Shown: in pieces, positions 1 to 9,276 of the stretch | Numbering within the stretch: position 1 is the first letter of the stretch | Layout: each line of letters opens with the position of its first letter | Origin: Closterium sp. Naga37s-1 | Lineage: Eukaryota; Streptophyta; Zygnematophyceae; Desmidiales; Closteriaceae | Length of the DNA stretch: 64,000 nt | Direction: 5' to 3' | Assembly (NCBI GenBank): GCA_947471745.1 | Contig: CANJKZ010000078.1 | Coordinates: 3,786,501-3,850,500 of the forward strand | The notes under the pieces: generated by a model | What the model saw: the letters and a program-made list of their open reading frames with translations, nothing else | Database searches by the model: none | Told to the model about the DNA's origin: nothing | Translations under genes and position numbers: made by a program

Positions 1-1668
1 TCAATTTTCGTTACCTCATACGCAGACGATACCTACTTGGTCGGCCCTCCCTCAGACGTCTACAATGACCTTACCTCCCGCCTTCTCTCTCTTGGCCTTA
101 CTGTCCAACCCTCTAAGTGCTCTCTATGGGCCCCTATGGACTTGCCCGAACACTGCATTCCACCCCCGGGTATTTCCATCGCTGCAAACGGTCTCACTGT
201 GGCTGGAGTTCCCATCGGCTCAGACGGTTTCATCATCTCTACAGTTCGTGACAAGCTCGATTCTTTCACTACCTCCCTCCCTTTACTGCATCAACTGCAG
301 GACCCACAGATTGCCTCACGGATCCTTTCCTTATGCATCACTGCCCGACCTTCTTTCCTCCTCAGAACTGTCGCACCTTTTCCCGAAATCCAAGAGCTAC
401 TCTCTTCATGGGACAGCACGATTTTCAGCCACTTCTCTCAGCTCTTGGGCTCCGAGTACTGGAATCCCACCTCTGAACAGTCCACATCGGCCCGCCTCCA
501 AGCCTCGCTCCCTATCCGCTTAGGTGGCTTCGGCATTCGCAGCTCTGCATCCATCGCCCCCCTCAGTTACCTTTGCAGCTGGGCGCAGGCAGTTTCGACC
601 CTATCCACCCACTTCATCACTGATGGTGCTCCTCTTTTCCGCCCTTACGTCACCACGGACTCCATTAACCTCCTCGACCCTTCAATCTCATTTACCATGA
701 CCATGCTTCCCCAAGACATTCGTGACCGCTTCCCATCATGGCCTGTGCTTCAATCGGGCTACCCTCCTAAACTCTTTACTCACCTCTCCCAACACCTCGA
801 AGCCGATTTGCTGGAGAAGGTTCGAGCCACAGTAACGTCCCCGCTTCGCCTTGCTCGTCTAACCTCTTTGCAGGGCCCGCATGCAGGTGACTGGCTCACT
901 GTGGCTCCATCCTCCCCGCACATGCAGCTTTCAGAGACCGAGTGGCGCATTGCAGCAGCTATCCGCTTAGGCCTTCCTCTTCCTCACCTTTCATCTTCAC
1001 TCACCTGCACCTGCAACTCCCCGTTCACCGATCCTTCCATCCATTCTCATGTCCTTCGCTGCCCTAGCAACAACGAGCCTACTAAGGTGCACGACGCAAT
1101 CAAACGAGAAGTTCATCGCATTGCCTTGGGGCTTGGGTTCTCTGCGCAGATGGAAGACCAGCATCTCCTGCCTGGCCGCCGCACAGACATCACGTGCCGC
1201 GACATTAGCTCTGGTACCACCTGGGCCTTGGATGTTTCTATTGCTGATCCACAAAAGGGGTTTCCACACTCCAACGCAGCTACGGTGATTGGTTCAGCAG
1301 CAGCCACTCGTGAAAGTGAGAAGACCACCCACTATGCTGCAGCACTTCGTGACCGTCCAGACGTCAAACTGTTTCCCCTTGTCATCGAAACCTTCGGTTG
1401 CTTCGGCTCATCGTTCAACAATTTCCTACGCCAATGCAGCCGCAAAGGGGCTTCACAACTCCGTGACTTGAGTGGTGCTACAGATTTCCTTCCCCTGCTG
1501 TTTGAGACCAACTTCTACAAACGGATTTCTCTGGTCCATCAACGTGAGCAGTCTCGCACTGTTTGTCGTCGTGCACAAATTCGTTTTACCGAGGGCGTCA
1601 ACCACGCACCACCCGAGGTGACTTCTCTTTCTGCAGCTGACTTTGCCTACTTTGGAGAGGACCACTGA
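1..1668 (+). CDS. Non-LTR retrotransposon pol, C-terminal RT and endonuclease-like part (5' end outside window)
   Basis: The frame is open from base 1, so the protein begins upstream of the window. The first visible residues contain YADD (nt 19-30), the catalytic motif of reverse transcriptase, followed by thumb-like sequence. Near residues 336-354 lies a zinc-knuckle-like CxC...HxHxxxC cluster. It is followed by RRTDI (about nt 1180) and ALDVSIADP (about nt 1230), an arrangement resembling the PD-(D/E)xK restriction-like endonuclease downstream of RT in R2-type elements. That endonuclease call is inference; the RT motif is seen directly. The protein would copy the element RNA at a nicked target, here a tRNA-Gly gene. 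The stop at 1668 is followed by a 119-nt 3' UTR without poly(A). A second, 5'-truncated copy at 24240-32475 is almost identical over the shared part. Confidence 0.8.
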   Translation, partial: SIFVTSYADDTYLVGPPSDVYNDLTSRLLSLGLTVQPSKCSLWAPMDLPEHCIPPPGISIAANGLTVAGVPIGSDGFIISTVRDKLDSFTTSLPLLHQLQDPQIASRILSLCITARPSFLLRTVAPFPEIQELLSSWDSTIFSHFSQLLGSEYWNPTSEQSTSARLQASLPIRLGGFGIRSSASIAPLSYLCSWAQAVSTLSTHFITDGAPLFRPYVTTDSINLLDPSISFTMTMLPQDIRDRFPSWPVLQSGYPPKLFTHLSQHLEADLLEKVRATVTSPLRLARLTSLQGPHAGDWLTVAPSSPHMQLSETEWRIAAAIRLGLPLPHLSSSLTCTCNSPFTDPSIHSHVLRCPSNNEPTKVHDAIKREVHRIALGLGFSAQMEDQHLLPGRRTDITCRDISSGTTWALDVSIADPQKGFPHSNAATVIGSAAATRESEKTTHYAAALRDRPDVKLFPLVIETFGCFGSSFNNFLRQCSRKGASQLRDLSGATDFLPLLFETNFYKRISLVHQREQSRTVCRRAQIRFTEGVNHAPPEVTSLSAADFAYFGEDH

Positions 1669-1787
1669 GACATCTCAGAGGCCTATTTGTAGGCCTCACA
1701 ATAGGATTAGCCTGCATGTCTTTCCATACACTAGATGCTTGGATTTGTCTTGTATCCATTGTACATTTACTATAGTGTCAATGAAGA
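1..1787 (+). mobile_element. tRNA-Gly-inserted non-LTR retrotransposon, copy 1
   Basis: The element covers the pol frame plus the 3' UTR and ends at about 1787, where the sequence passes directly into the 3' part of a tRNA-Gly gene beginning GGTAGAATAG. There is no poly(A) tail. The 5' end and the 5' half of the target tRNA are outside the window. The 3' junction is the same as in copy 2 (32475/32476), which shows that the same target base was used twice or that the filled site was duplicated. Confidence 0.8.
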
Positions 1788-1847
1788 GGTAGAATAGCAC
1801 CCTGCCATCAGCACGGTGCAGACCCGGGTTCGATTCCCGGCTGGCAC
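1788..1847 (+). pseudogene. 3' half of tRNA-Gly(GCC) split by the non-LTR element
   Basis: This stretch contains the end of the D arm, the anticodon arm with GCC, the T arm GGTTCGATTCCC and the acceptor strand CTGGCAC of tRNA-Gly. The 5' half is missing, because the element occupies the position just after the D loop. Its sequence matches the intact gene at 53623-53698 on the other strand, including the 6 extra bases after the anticodon. Confidence 0.85.
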
Positions 1848-2570
1848 ATTCTGGTTTTGACTTTTTGCCGCGAACTAGACCATCCGTTTGCCGAACCGAA
1901 CACTGTTCGGTTCGACGAACACTTTAAGCAAAAACACCCGGAAACATCCCGAGTCGGGTCGGGTCGGTCTGACCCGAACGGGCTATTTGCTCATGCCTAC
2001 ATTGGACGCCCAATAAAGCCCATGCCATCAACCGCTTGATAGCAGTCCCCCCGTGCATTGACTTCGGTCCTCACTGCAATGGATGGTGTTAAATAGCTTT
2101 GGCAGGTCGCTGCCTGCCCTGCCCCTGCATGTGCCCACCTCCCGTGGTTGCATGAGGCACAATCTACGAACCAGGAGCTAGGTAGGAGAAAGGAGACTCA
2201 TATTCGTGCATCTTCATGTTCCTCCCTTTTGAAGGGCCTCAACAATTGAACCAAGGAGCCAGGAGACCCATACTTATGCACGTTCATGTTCCTCGCTTTC
2301 TCCACCTACTCCCAACCCTAATCCCCAATCCTCCCCACCTCTTTCACCATAACATGGCTGGGCGTTACAGCCTCCAGCTCTCTTTTCTCGCCCTTGCCCA
2401 TACTCGTTCCGCCCTCCCTCCACTGCATCACCCCACCCCTCCCACCAACCCACACCTTTCCAGCTCTCCCGCCCATCATGGCAGGGCGCCACAGCATAAA
2501 CCTCCCCCCTCGTCGCTTTCCCTCCCTCATTACGTTTCCTCGTCGTTTCTTCCTCCTTCCCTACCCTCCA

Positions 2571-2700
2571 TTCCCCTACGCAAGAGCCCATATCTCCACT
2601 CCATTCCCCTACGCAAGAGCCCATATCTCCACTCCATCCCCCTACGCAAGAGCCCATATCTCCACTCCATTCCCCTAGGCAAGAACCCGTATCTCCAGCG
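2571..2700 (+). repeat. 33-bp minisatellite, about 4 copies
   Basis: A 33-base unit containing CTACGCAAGAGCCCATATCT is repeated about four times with few changes. The inverted paralogous locus near 53000 has one related unit, so the array expanded after the duplication. Its length keeps the reading frame open (repeated SIPLRKSPYLH). Confidence 0.85.
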
Positions 2701-3510
2701 CATCATTGCGGGGTGCTACGGTGTGCACTACAGCTTGCACCCCCCCCCCCCCCCGCCTTACCCCGCTTTCAACCTGTCATTTCTTTCCTCGTTGTTTCTT
2801 CCTCCTTTTCTACCCTCCATTCCACCATCCAAAACCTCACACCTTTCCACCTCTTCCACTGAATCATGGCACGACAGGGCGCTATGGTGTGCTGTGCACT
2901 GCAGCTCTCTCCACCTTCCCTTGGCTTCGCATGTCCGTTGCTTCTCCTCCCCTTTATCACCCCCCCACTCCCCTCACTCCCGTTCTTCCTTCCTCTTCTC
3001 CCAGCACATCATGCCGGGGTGCTACGGAGTGCACCTCGCCCTGTTAATCAAAACGTGCATGGCAGTGGATAGGGCGCCGCCCATCCCTCGCATCCCAAAA
3101 TCTTTTGTCGTCAAAATCCCTTGAAACCCTTTCTTGTCAAAAGCGGTCCTACTGAGGCCATCTTTGTGACTTAGCAGCATACACAAGCTCCCCAACCGCC
3201 GCTACCCTACCCTCCCCGTTGCTCCAACAGCCCTATTCTGCAGCCACAGGGCTATATCACCACTCCCATCAGTTTCTCCCTTTAACACCAACAGGACTTA
3301 TTCGGCAGTCACAAGGCCAAGATGATCGCCCTTTGAGCAGTGAGCAGGGTCTCTCAACACTGGACTGCCTCTCGTGAACTAGGCGCCTCTCCAGGCTGTG
3401 TGCTCTGTCCCCTCTCATTCTTCATCTTCCTTGCCTTCTCTGCCTTCGTTCCTGCCCTTCCCTGCACTGCCTCCCTGCCCTGCCTTCCATAACCCCTTCC
3501 TTTCTGCAGG

Positions 3511-3737
3511 CCCTAGTGGGTTGGCCCAAGGCCAAGATCACCACTCCCATCACTGCCTCTCTCTCGCTTAAAATTAGCCAATTTCTCTGGCATGCAGTGT
3601 GCTTCGCCTCTTCTGGGACTTCATCATCCCGGCCTTCCGCAACAGCGAGGAGCGGCCTTTGCTTGACAAGATCTTGCCATTTGGTACAAGGCGATTTGTG
3701 CTCGCATGGATGCTGCTGACCACCGGTCTGCTCCTGA
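3511..3737 (+). pseudogene. Exon-like fragment of an unrecognised membrane protein
   Basis: After a pyrimidine tract ending in CTGCAG, a frame encodes ALVGWPKAKITTPITASLSL and then a hydrophobic stretch ending FVLAWMLLTTGLLL. The inverted paralog at 51905-52170 has the same frame in better shape and continues to a lysine pair and SMFPYTW. I see at least two membrane segments but do not recognise the family. In this copy the exon is cut by the Penelope-like element at about 3738, and part of it reappears at 7675-7798. Confidence 0.45.
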
Positions 3738-4269
3738 TTTTTGAGTCAACTCAAAAATCGCCTCATCACACGCGGATTGTATGTGGAGAGAATGTTTGTT
3801 GCGTGGAAAATTGGTTGTAACCTGCAGCGGTTACTAGTGCGCGCGCGACTTTCGAAGCTGCCCCTTGGCGAAAATCTGAACCCAACCCTTCACGCTGACA
3901 CTTTCGAGGAAGTTGAAGACGTGGCTGCCTGAAGTTTTCGAGGGTGGTCTGGATTGGTCCCCGTCATTTGGGTGACCTGGGTGTGGATAGCCTAGAGTTC
4001 GCTTTCTTAGAGGCCTTGCTTCTCTTTAGAGGCATTGCTTAGCCCTTCTTTCTCATTGTTGGCACTGATGAAGGTCTGATCGGGTTTTTCACCCGTGATA
4101 GGCCGAAACATGTTTGTCCCTGTTTTACTCTACTGCTAAGAATTTGGGTTCTGGGATCGTTTTGAGCACTTCGATGTACACTGAGCGAAAATCTAATGCT
4201 GTTTTTTTCCTTTGCTTTAAGCCTACTGCACGCATGCAGCTCACTGAGCTATGTCTGGATCTCGCGTGG
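3738..4269 (+). repeat. Left pLTR of the Penelope-like element
   Basis: Direct repeat of 7150-7674. It carries the 5' untranslated region, a hammerhead-like motif at 4065-4118 and the ORF1 start codon at 4251, which lies in the last bases of the repeat. Differences from the right copy are scattered single bases and short indels. Confidence 0.85.
4058..4118 (+). ncRNA. Hammerhead-ribozyme-like motif in the PLE repeat
   Basis: The core boxes CTGATGA (4065-4071) and GAAA (4105-4108) are both present. Between them GGTC pairs with GGCC, and an inner hairpin pairs CGGGT with ACCCG (stem II). After GAAA, ACA-TGTT-TGT forms a short stem III followed by C, the expected cleavage base. Pairing for stem I is poor on inspection (GG with CC after a CA bulge). 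Hammerheads in PLE pLTRs are established, so family context supports the call; activity is unproven. Confidence 0.55.
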
Positions 4270-5429
4270 AACTTTCGATTCACTCAGAAGAAGCCGGGCG
4301 TGCGGAAGTCAGTTCTGCTATTGTAATTCGTGAGGAGGGTTACTCTGCGAAGACTTACGCAGGCTATCGTGCTCACAAGCGCTCCTGCCAATTCAACCAG
4401 ACTTCAATTCCCGCTCCAACTCACGAACCGACATCGCACAACGAGCAAACAATTTCTCTTCCCGACATGGATATGGAAGACGCTGCGAACGCTCTTGCGG
4501 CGCCGTCTGTGGCTAGCACGAGCAGCAATCCGCCTGCTTCATCGGATCCGCCCATCAGTATTCCTGAACTCCTCAAGGGTTGGACGACGAAGGCAGTCAA
4601 GGATTTCAGGGCGGATTTCAAGTCACTCCTGAAGGCGAAGTCCGAACTTCAGAAGATGAAGTTGATCGATGAGCAGGGGGTGATACCTCACAGTCTTTGC
4701 ACCAAGCCCGTCGAGTTCCAGACGAAGTACCCGAGCGTACGGGAGAAGTCTGCTGCGTCGGTTGCCGCGCTTCATCTGGAAAACCAGAAACGAATTCAGA
4801 CGAACTTCATTGCGTCTAAGGAGTTGGAGGTCGAGGAGATTTTGGCAGCTTCTAACTCGCATGTGACGACTCTGGCGACAAAGCTTGAAGACTACCTGCA
4901 GAGCCTTTCAGCCAACCCTGACTTGGCGGTGTCTGACGCTACCAAGGAAAAATACAGGAAGATCAAGGGTACATGCATCGAAAAGGCGCGGTCTGAGATA
5001 GCGGTCGCCAAGGATGAGATCATCATCCAGGAGTTGTATCGGCAGAAGAAACGTGAAGCTGAGGAATTGAAAAAAGCTGCTGCAGCTGAGGAGTTGAACA
5101 GCATGGATATGGATCCGACGGTCAACGAGATCGTTCAGAAGCACGCAAAGAAGGCCGAAGAAAAGCTACGCAAGGAATTCACGGCGAAGCTGGACAAAGG
5201 CCTATCAGCGGCGCTTCAGAAGGTTACGTTGGAGAGCAAGAACTCAGCGCCGGCCCCTGCTGCTTCTTCTACGCCACCGAACAAGAAGGCGAAGAAGAAG
5301 CGCGGTAAGAAAAAGGAAGTTGACGCTCCGACGGGCGGCAAGGAGAAGGGCCAGAACACTACCTCCTCGAAGAAGGCCTGGGTTCCAAAAAACGGAGGCG
5401 GCGGCCCTTTTGCCCTGGGTAAGAAGTAA
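4251..5429 (+). CDS. PLE ORF1, coiled-coil nucleic-acid-binding protein
   Basis: A 392-residue protein with no catalytic motif that I recognise. Residues about 100-330 are rich in K, E, A and L with heptad-like spacing (for example EELKKAAAAEELNSMD), suggesting a long coiled coil. The last 55 residues are strongly basic (NKKAKKKRGKKKE) and end in a glycine-rich tail, suiting RNA binding. The start ATG lies at the end of the left pLTR, and the frame stops 50 nt before ORF2. By position and composition it is the gag-like ORF1 of a Penelope-like element. An RNP-forming role is inferred from other retroelements. Confidence 0.75.
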   Translation: MSGSRVELSIHSEEAGRAEVSSAIVIREEGYSAKTYAGYRAHKRSCQFNQTSIPAPTHEPTSHNEQTISLPDMDMEDAANALAAPSVASTSSNPPASSDPPISIPELLKGWTTKAVKDFRADFKSLLKAKSELQKMKLIDEQGVIPHSLCTKPVEFQTKYPSVREKSAASVAALHLENQKRIQTNFIASKELEVEEILAASNSHVTTLATKLEDYLQSLSANPDLAVSDATKEKYRKIKGTCIEKARSEIAVAKDEIIIQELYRQKKREAEELKKAAAAEELNSMDMDPTVNEIVQKHAKKAEEKLRKEFTAKLDKGLSAALQKVTLESKNSAPAPAASSTPPNKKAKKKRGKKKEVDAPTGGKEKGQNTTSSKKAWVPKNGGGGPFALGKK

Positions 5430-5479
5430 CAGCGCACGACCTCGCACTCCGCTGGTTCGGCCGCTTAACTGCTCGACAA

Positions 5480-7231
5480 GTGATGTCACGCGTGCAGAAC
5501 AACGGGGTGCATAACCTGAGTGCTAAAACTCTTACCACCGATGAGCGGAGAGCACTCGGGATGGGTTTGAAGTTTGTGCATACACCTACCAGGAATCCGT
5601 CAGACGAAGCAGATCTCGATCAACTGCATCGGCTGACTTCTCTTCATTTTTTCTTCAAGGAGAAGGGTGACCCGACGGAACCTTTACGCTTTCGTGTGCG
5701 GAATCCCAGTTGGAAACCTGATCGGGACGTGGTCCCGAAGTCGGTCTTCAAGGAGGCCCATTCGGACCTCTCTCTCTTGATGAAAGCGACAACGCCACGG
5801 CGCGGTTTCAACCTCTCGTTAGGTGTGCGCAAGGCGTTACGCTCCCTCGCCTCTGACTGCAGCATCGTGATTAAGCCAGCTGACAAAAACGTGGGTGTGA
5901 CGGTGTTAGATCGGCAGCACTACATCAACCTCAGTATGGAACATCTCGGGGATGAAGCAGTGTACCAGCCGATCCTGCATGATCCAACGCCACAGGTCGT
6001 GAAGCAACTGCGGATTTTACAGACGACGTGGGGACCGGCTTTCCCTGACAGCCTTTGGAAGTATTTTTTCAAGGAACCACCTGGAGGGTGGCGACCAGCT
6101 GCTTTCTACGCACTGCCGAAGCTTCACAAGAAAGTTCCGGTGGGGCGACCGATCGCTGCCTCACATTCATGGGTGACGACTCCTGTGAGCAAATGGCTGG
6201 ACGCAGAACTTCGCCCGCTGGTGCTCAACCGCCCAACCTACCTCCAAGATTCCCTCTCGCTGCTGACAACGCTGGAACGGACTGCCTTTCCTACGACAGT
6301 TCTGCTCGCGACGTATGATGTCGCCGCGCTCTACCCCAGCATCTCGATTGAGCGCGGCCTTGATGCGGTCAACAGTTTTCTGATGAGGGAAAAACCACAG
6401 CTCGCCCCACCTCTCATGGCCATGCTAGGCTGGGTCATGAGGAATTCGTTCGTGGAATTCAACGGCCGGACCTATCATCAAGTATGGGGAACAGCCATGG
6501 GGACACCTGTAGCCGTTTGCTTCGCGGTCCTGCTCATGAGTCATCTGGACGAGCTTTTGAAGGAGAAGTGGACCGGGAAATCTCCTCTTTACCATGCGCA
6601 CTACATCGACGACGGGCTAATCATTTGGCCAGGGACGCGGGTAGAACTGGAAGCCTATCTGCAAACCTTCAACATGCTTGATCCTGACATTATGATCACA
6701 TGGTCTATCTCGGATCGCTCCATAGATTTTTTTGACGCTGTTCTTTTCAAGGGGCCGCATTTTAAGGAGCGGGGTACTTTGGACTTCGGCACGTACCAGA
6801 AGCCGATGAACAAGTATCTCTATTTGCCCTTCGCTTCCTTTCACCCACGACACTGCAAGGAGTCTTTCATTCGCGCAGAGCTTAGACGTTACTTTCTTCG
6901 CTCAACCTCAGCTGCGACTTTCCTCGCAACGAAGCGGTCTTTCTTCCTCCGCCTTCGTGATCGTGGTTACCCGCCTGTGTTTCTGCACCCCATCTTCAAA
7001 AGTGTCATCTTCGCTCATCGTTCAGAACTTCTCGCCAGCACCATACGTCAACCAAGCGCTCCGCCAACAGACAACTCTCCCATCCCGTGGGCCCCTAGTC
7101 TTGAAGACCCAGTACACTCCTGTCCCTGCGCGTCTTGGGCTGGGGGTCCTTTTGAGTTGACTAAAAAATCGCCTCATCACACACGGATTGTATCTGGAGA
7201 GAATGTTTGTTGCGTGGAAAATTGGTTGTAA
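5480..7231 (+). CDS. PLE ORF2, Penelope-type reverse transcriptase
   Basis: A 583-residue protein with the signatures of PLE reverse transcriptases in order: LSAKTLTTDERRALGMGLKF near the N-terminus, KPADKNVGVTVLDR (about residue 135), LPKLHKKVPVGRPI (about 215), TYDVAALYPSI (RT motif A, about 280), GTAMGTPVA (motif B, about 340), YIDDGLIIW (catalytic motif C, about 375), then FGTYQKPMNKYLYLPFASFHP and a C-terminal extension. No GIY-YIG module follows the RT. The last 25 or so residues are encoded inside the right pLTR, so the natural C-terminus may differ between copies. The frame is intact, so the enzyme could be functional. Confidence 0.9.
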   Translation: MMSRVQNNGVHNLSAKTLTTDERRALGMGLKFVHTPTRNPSDEADLDQLHRLTSLHFFFKEKGDPTEPLRFRVRNPSWKPDRDVVPKSVFKEAHSDLSLLMKATTPRRGFNLSLGVRKALRSLASDCSIVIKPADKNVGVTVLDRQHYINLSMEHLGDEAVYQPILHDPTPQVVKQLRILQTTWGPAFPDSLWKYFFKEPPGGWRPAAFYALPKLHKKVPVGRPIAASHSWVTTPVSKWLDAELRPLVLNRPTYLQDSLSLLTTLERTAFPTTVLLATYDVAALYPSISIERGLDAVNSFLMREKPQLAPPLMAMLGWVMRNSFVEFNGRTYHQVWGTAMGTPVAVCFAVLLMSHLDELLKEKWTGKSPLYHAHYIDDGLIIWPGTRVELEAYLQTFNMLDPDIMITWSISDRSIDFFDAVLFKGPHFKERGTLDFGTYQKPMNKYLYLPFASFHPRHCKESFIRAELRRYFLRSTSAATFLATKRSFFLRLRDRGYPPVFLHPIFKSVIFAHRSELLASTIRQPSAPPTDNSPIPWAPSLEDPVHSCPCASWAGGPFELTKKSPHHTRIVSGENVCCVENWL

Positions 7232-7674
7232 CCTGCAGCGGTTACTGGTGCGCGCGCGCCTTTCGAAGTTGCCCCTTGGCGAAAATCTGAACCCAACCCT
7301 TCACGCTAACACTTTCGAGAAAGTTGAAGACGTGGCTGCCTGAAGTTTTTGAGGGTGGTCTGGATTGGTCCCCGTCATTTGGGTGACTTGGGTGTGGATA
7401 GCCTAGAGTTCGCTTTCTTAGAGGCCTTCCTTCTCTTCAGAGGCATTGCTTAGCCCTTCTTTCTCATTGTTGGCACTAATGAAGGTCTGATCGGGTTTTT
7501 CCGCCGTGAAAGGCCGAAACATGTTTGTCCCTGTTTTACTCTACTGCTAAGAATTTCGGTTCTGAGATCGTTTTGAGCACTTAGTTGTACACAGAGAGAA
7601 AATCTACTGCTGTTTTTTCCTTTGCTTTAAGCCTACTGCACGCACGCAGCTCACTGAGCTATGTCTGGATCTCG
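7150..7674 (+). repeat. Right pLTR of the Penelope-like element
   Basis: Direct repeat of 3738-4269, ending at TCTGGATCTCGC where the left copy runs into ORF1. Its hammerhead-like motif at about 7469-7522 is changed in the core (CTAATGA instead of CTGATGA), and the inner hairpin is also altered. This copy is therefore expected to be inactive. Confidence 0.85.
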
Positions 7675-7798
7675 CTTAAAATTAGCCAATTTCTCTGGCA
7701 TGCAGTGTGCTTCGCCTCTTCTGGGACTTCATCATCCCGGCCTTCCGCAACAGAGAGGAGCGGCCTTTGCTTGACAAGATCTTGCCATTTGGCACAAC
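7675..7798 (+). repeat. Second copy of the target exon after the PLE
   Basis: AAAATTAGCCAATTTCTCTG and the following bases repeat 3571-3695 almost exactly. This segment matches the sequence to the left of the PLE, and both share the AAAATTAGCC variant that differs from the 52-kb paralog. It is therefore best explained as a long target duplication, cut off at 7799 by a copia fragment. Confidence 0.7.
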
Positions 7799-9092
7799 AG
7801 TTCACATGCAGAGTTAGATATAAAAGAGAACAAACAATACAGTGATCATACCCTAGCAAGTGCAAGCATGCAGGTATATATATAGATCACAGTACAAGCA
7901 AAGTCACGCAGTAAGCAAGTGACGCAAAGTAGGCACAAGGCCTAACACAATAGAGAAACGCTGATGATCATCAGGCGGAAGTGCCTTGGTGAATATATCA
8001 GCAGTGTTGGCCCTAGTGGCCACGTACGCAAGACGAAGCTGGTCACGCTGCTGCAACTCTCGAGCAAGGAAGTATCGCAGAGCGATGTGCTTCGTTCTGT
8101 GCTCCAGTCTGTGCTCCTGTCACAAGGCAATCATGGCCTTGTTGTCTACGTACAGAATTGGAGGCGAACGAGGCCGCTCTCCCAAGTCAGTCAGCAGGTA
8201 GGTGAGCCAGCGTAGCTCCTGTGCAGCCATGGCCCCGGCGTAGATCTCAGCCTCACAACTGGAGCTGAAAACCGAAGACGAGCGGGTAGACCGCCAGGAG
8301 ACAGAGCCAGAGCCAAGGCTGAAGGTGTAACCCTGTGACGACCGCTGCGTAGCTGAGTCGTCAACCCAGGAAGCGTCTGCGTGACCGGTGAGGACAACTG
8401 GACCCCGTCCTCCAAGCACGAGCCCCATGCCCGACGTACTGCACAGGTAACGCAGTACCCTCTTCGCAGCATCCCAGTGCACCTTTTGGTACCTACCGCG
8501 AGCCACGTAGCGAGCCAGGAGGCTGAGAGGGTACGCGAGGTCGGGTCGAGTGCACGTCATCAGGTACATGAGGCAACCCACAAGCTCTGGGTACGGACCA
8601 CTCGGCTCTACGGACTCGTCCGAAGGTGAAGCTGAGTGCGAGTGGCTGGTAGACAGAGGAGTGGGCTGTGGCGAGGAGAACTGGAAGCCGAAGCGCTGAA
8701 GGACCTGGTGCACCATGTGTGACTGCGTCAGGGTAGTGGTGCGCCGAGCTCTGCCCCGGGTGATCTGCAAGCCAAGATAGCTGCGCAGTTCACCCAGGTC
8801 AGTGCAGGTGTGTCTCTTCTGCAGCTCCGAATTCGCAAGAGTCAGTGCCTCAGTGTCAGCAGTGGCAAAGATGAGGTCGTCGACGTAGACAAGGACGTAG
8901 AACGGCGGCAGCGAGGTGTCGGTGCATAGAAACAGCGACGGGTCAGCAGTAGCAGGAGAAAACCCAAGAGCCGCAAGTGTAGTCCTCAGTGTGTCGTGCC
9001 ACTCGCGAGGCGCCTGACGGAGAACGTAGACTGGCCGCCGAAGACTCCAGTGAGTACCTGCAGGAAAAGACTCAGTGAAACCAGGTGGGCGG
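7799..9092 (-). pseudogene. Ty1/copia pol fragment (RT to RNase H)
   Basis: Reading on the minus strand, the sequence encodes the end of the copia RT (PREWHDTLRTT, YVDDL-type site near 8885), then LGLQITR, VGCLMYLMTCTRPDLAYPL, and an RNase H part (ADASWVDDSATQRSSQGYTF, SCEAEIYAGAMAAQE, LYVDNKAM). A TGA after VDNKAMIAL (8120) breaks the frame. About 300 nt of 3' non-coding sequence follow, without an LTR. The fragment belongs to the same GC-rich family as copia-A and copia-B, and is truncated at both ends. At 9092 it joins unrelated sequence. Confidence 0.9.
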
Positions 9093-9276
9093 CTTCAACA
9101 TTGCAGCAGTACCTGCACTCGTACTGCTGCGATTTCCCCTCGTCCACCTTTATGAGGCGGAAATGCTCATCGTGGTCGACATCCGGAAGGTAAACTCGCG
9201 CCGCACGATCAGGACTGGCCGTGCCAGTATCAGGAGGGGGAGTGGACTGGGCCGGGTTAACAACTGCAGAAGCCAT
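9093..9276 (-). pseudogene. Possible BED-finger N-terminus of a hAT-like transposase
   Basis: An ATG at 9276 opens a 61-codon frame ending VDEGKSQQYECRYCCNVE before it runs into the copia fragment. The HFRLIK...ECRYC arrangement looks like the first half of a BED zinc finger, found at the N-terminus of hAT transposases. The rest is missing. The family call rests on this short stretch only. Bases 9300-9680 upstream hold nothing else that I can name. Confidence 0.3.

Larger units (their letters stand above)
1848..3737 (+). repeat. Duplicated host locus downstream of tRNA-Gly (inverted copy at 51905-53622)
   Basis: Starting from the tRNA, this stretch runs parallel to the minus strand of 53622 down to about 51940: the same GCAATGGATGGTGTTAAATA block, the same polypyrimidine stretches and the same exon-like end. 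It differs by a GC-rich insert at about 1885-2005 and by a 33-bp minisatellite at 2571-2700. The long C/T-rich reading frames here are low-complexity and I do not treat them as genes. Confidence 0.75.
3738..7674 (+). mobile_element. Full-length Penelope-like element (PLE)
   Basis: Two ORFs, coiled-coil ORF1 and a PLE-type RT, are flanked by about 530-bp direct repeats at 3738-4269 and 7150-7674, the pLTR arrangement typical of Penelope-like elements. Each repeat starts with a TTTTGAGT...A/T-rich stretch; in the left copy this is an inverted repeat, TTTTGAGT-CA-ACTCAAAA. No GIY-YIG endonuclease domain is visible in either ORF, so the element looks endonuclease-deficient. Both ORFs are uninterrupted, which suggests a young copy. 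Host exon sequence flanks both ends (3571-3737 and 7675-7798), as if the insertion had duplicated more than 120 bp of target. Confidence 0.85.

Noticed and set aside
2216..3124. Long plus-strand frame of 302 codons rich in Ser and Pro
   Set aside because: It lies across C/T-rich intron-like tracts and a 33-bp minisatellite, has no motif, and its frame is not preserved in the inverted copy.
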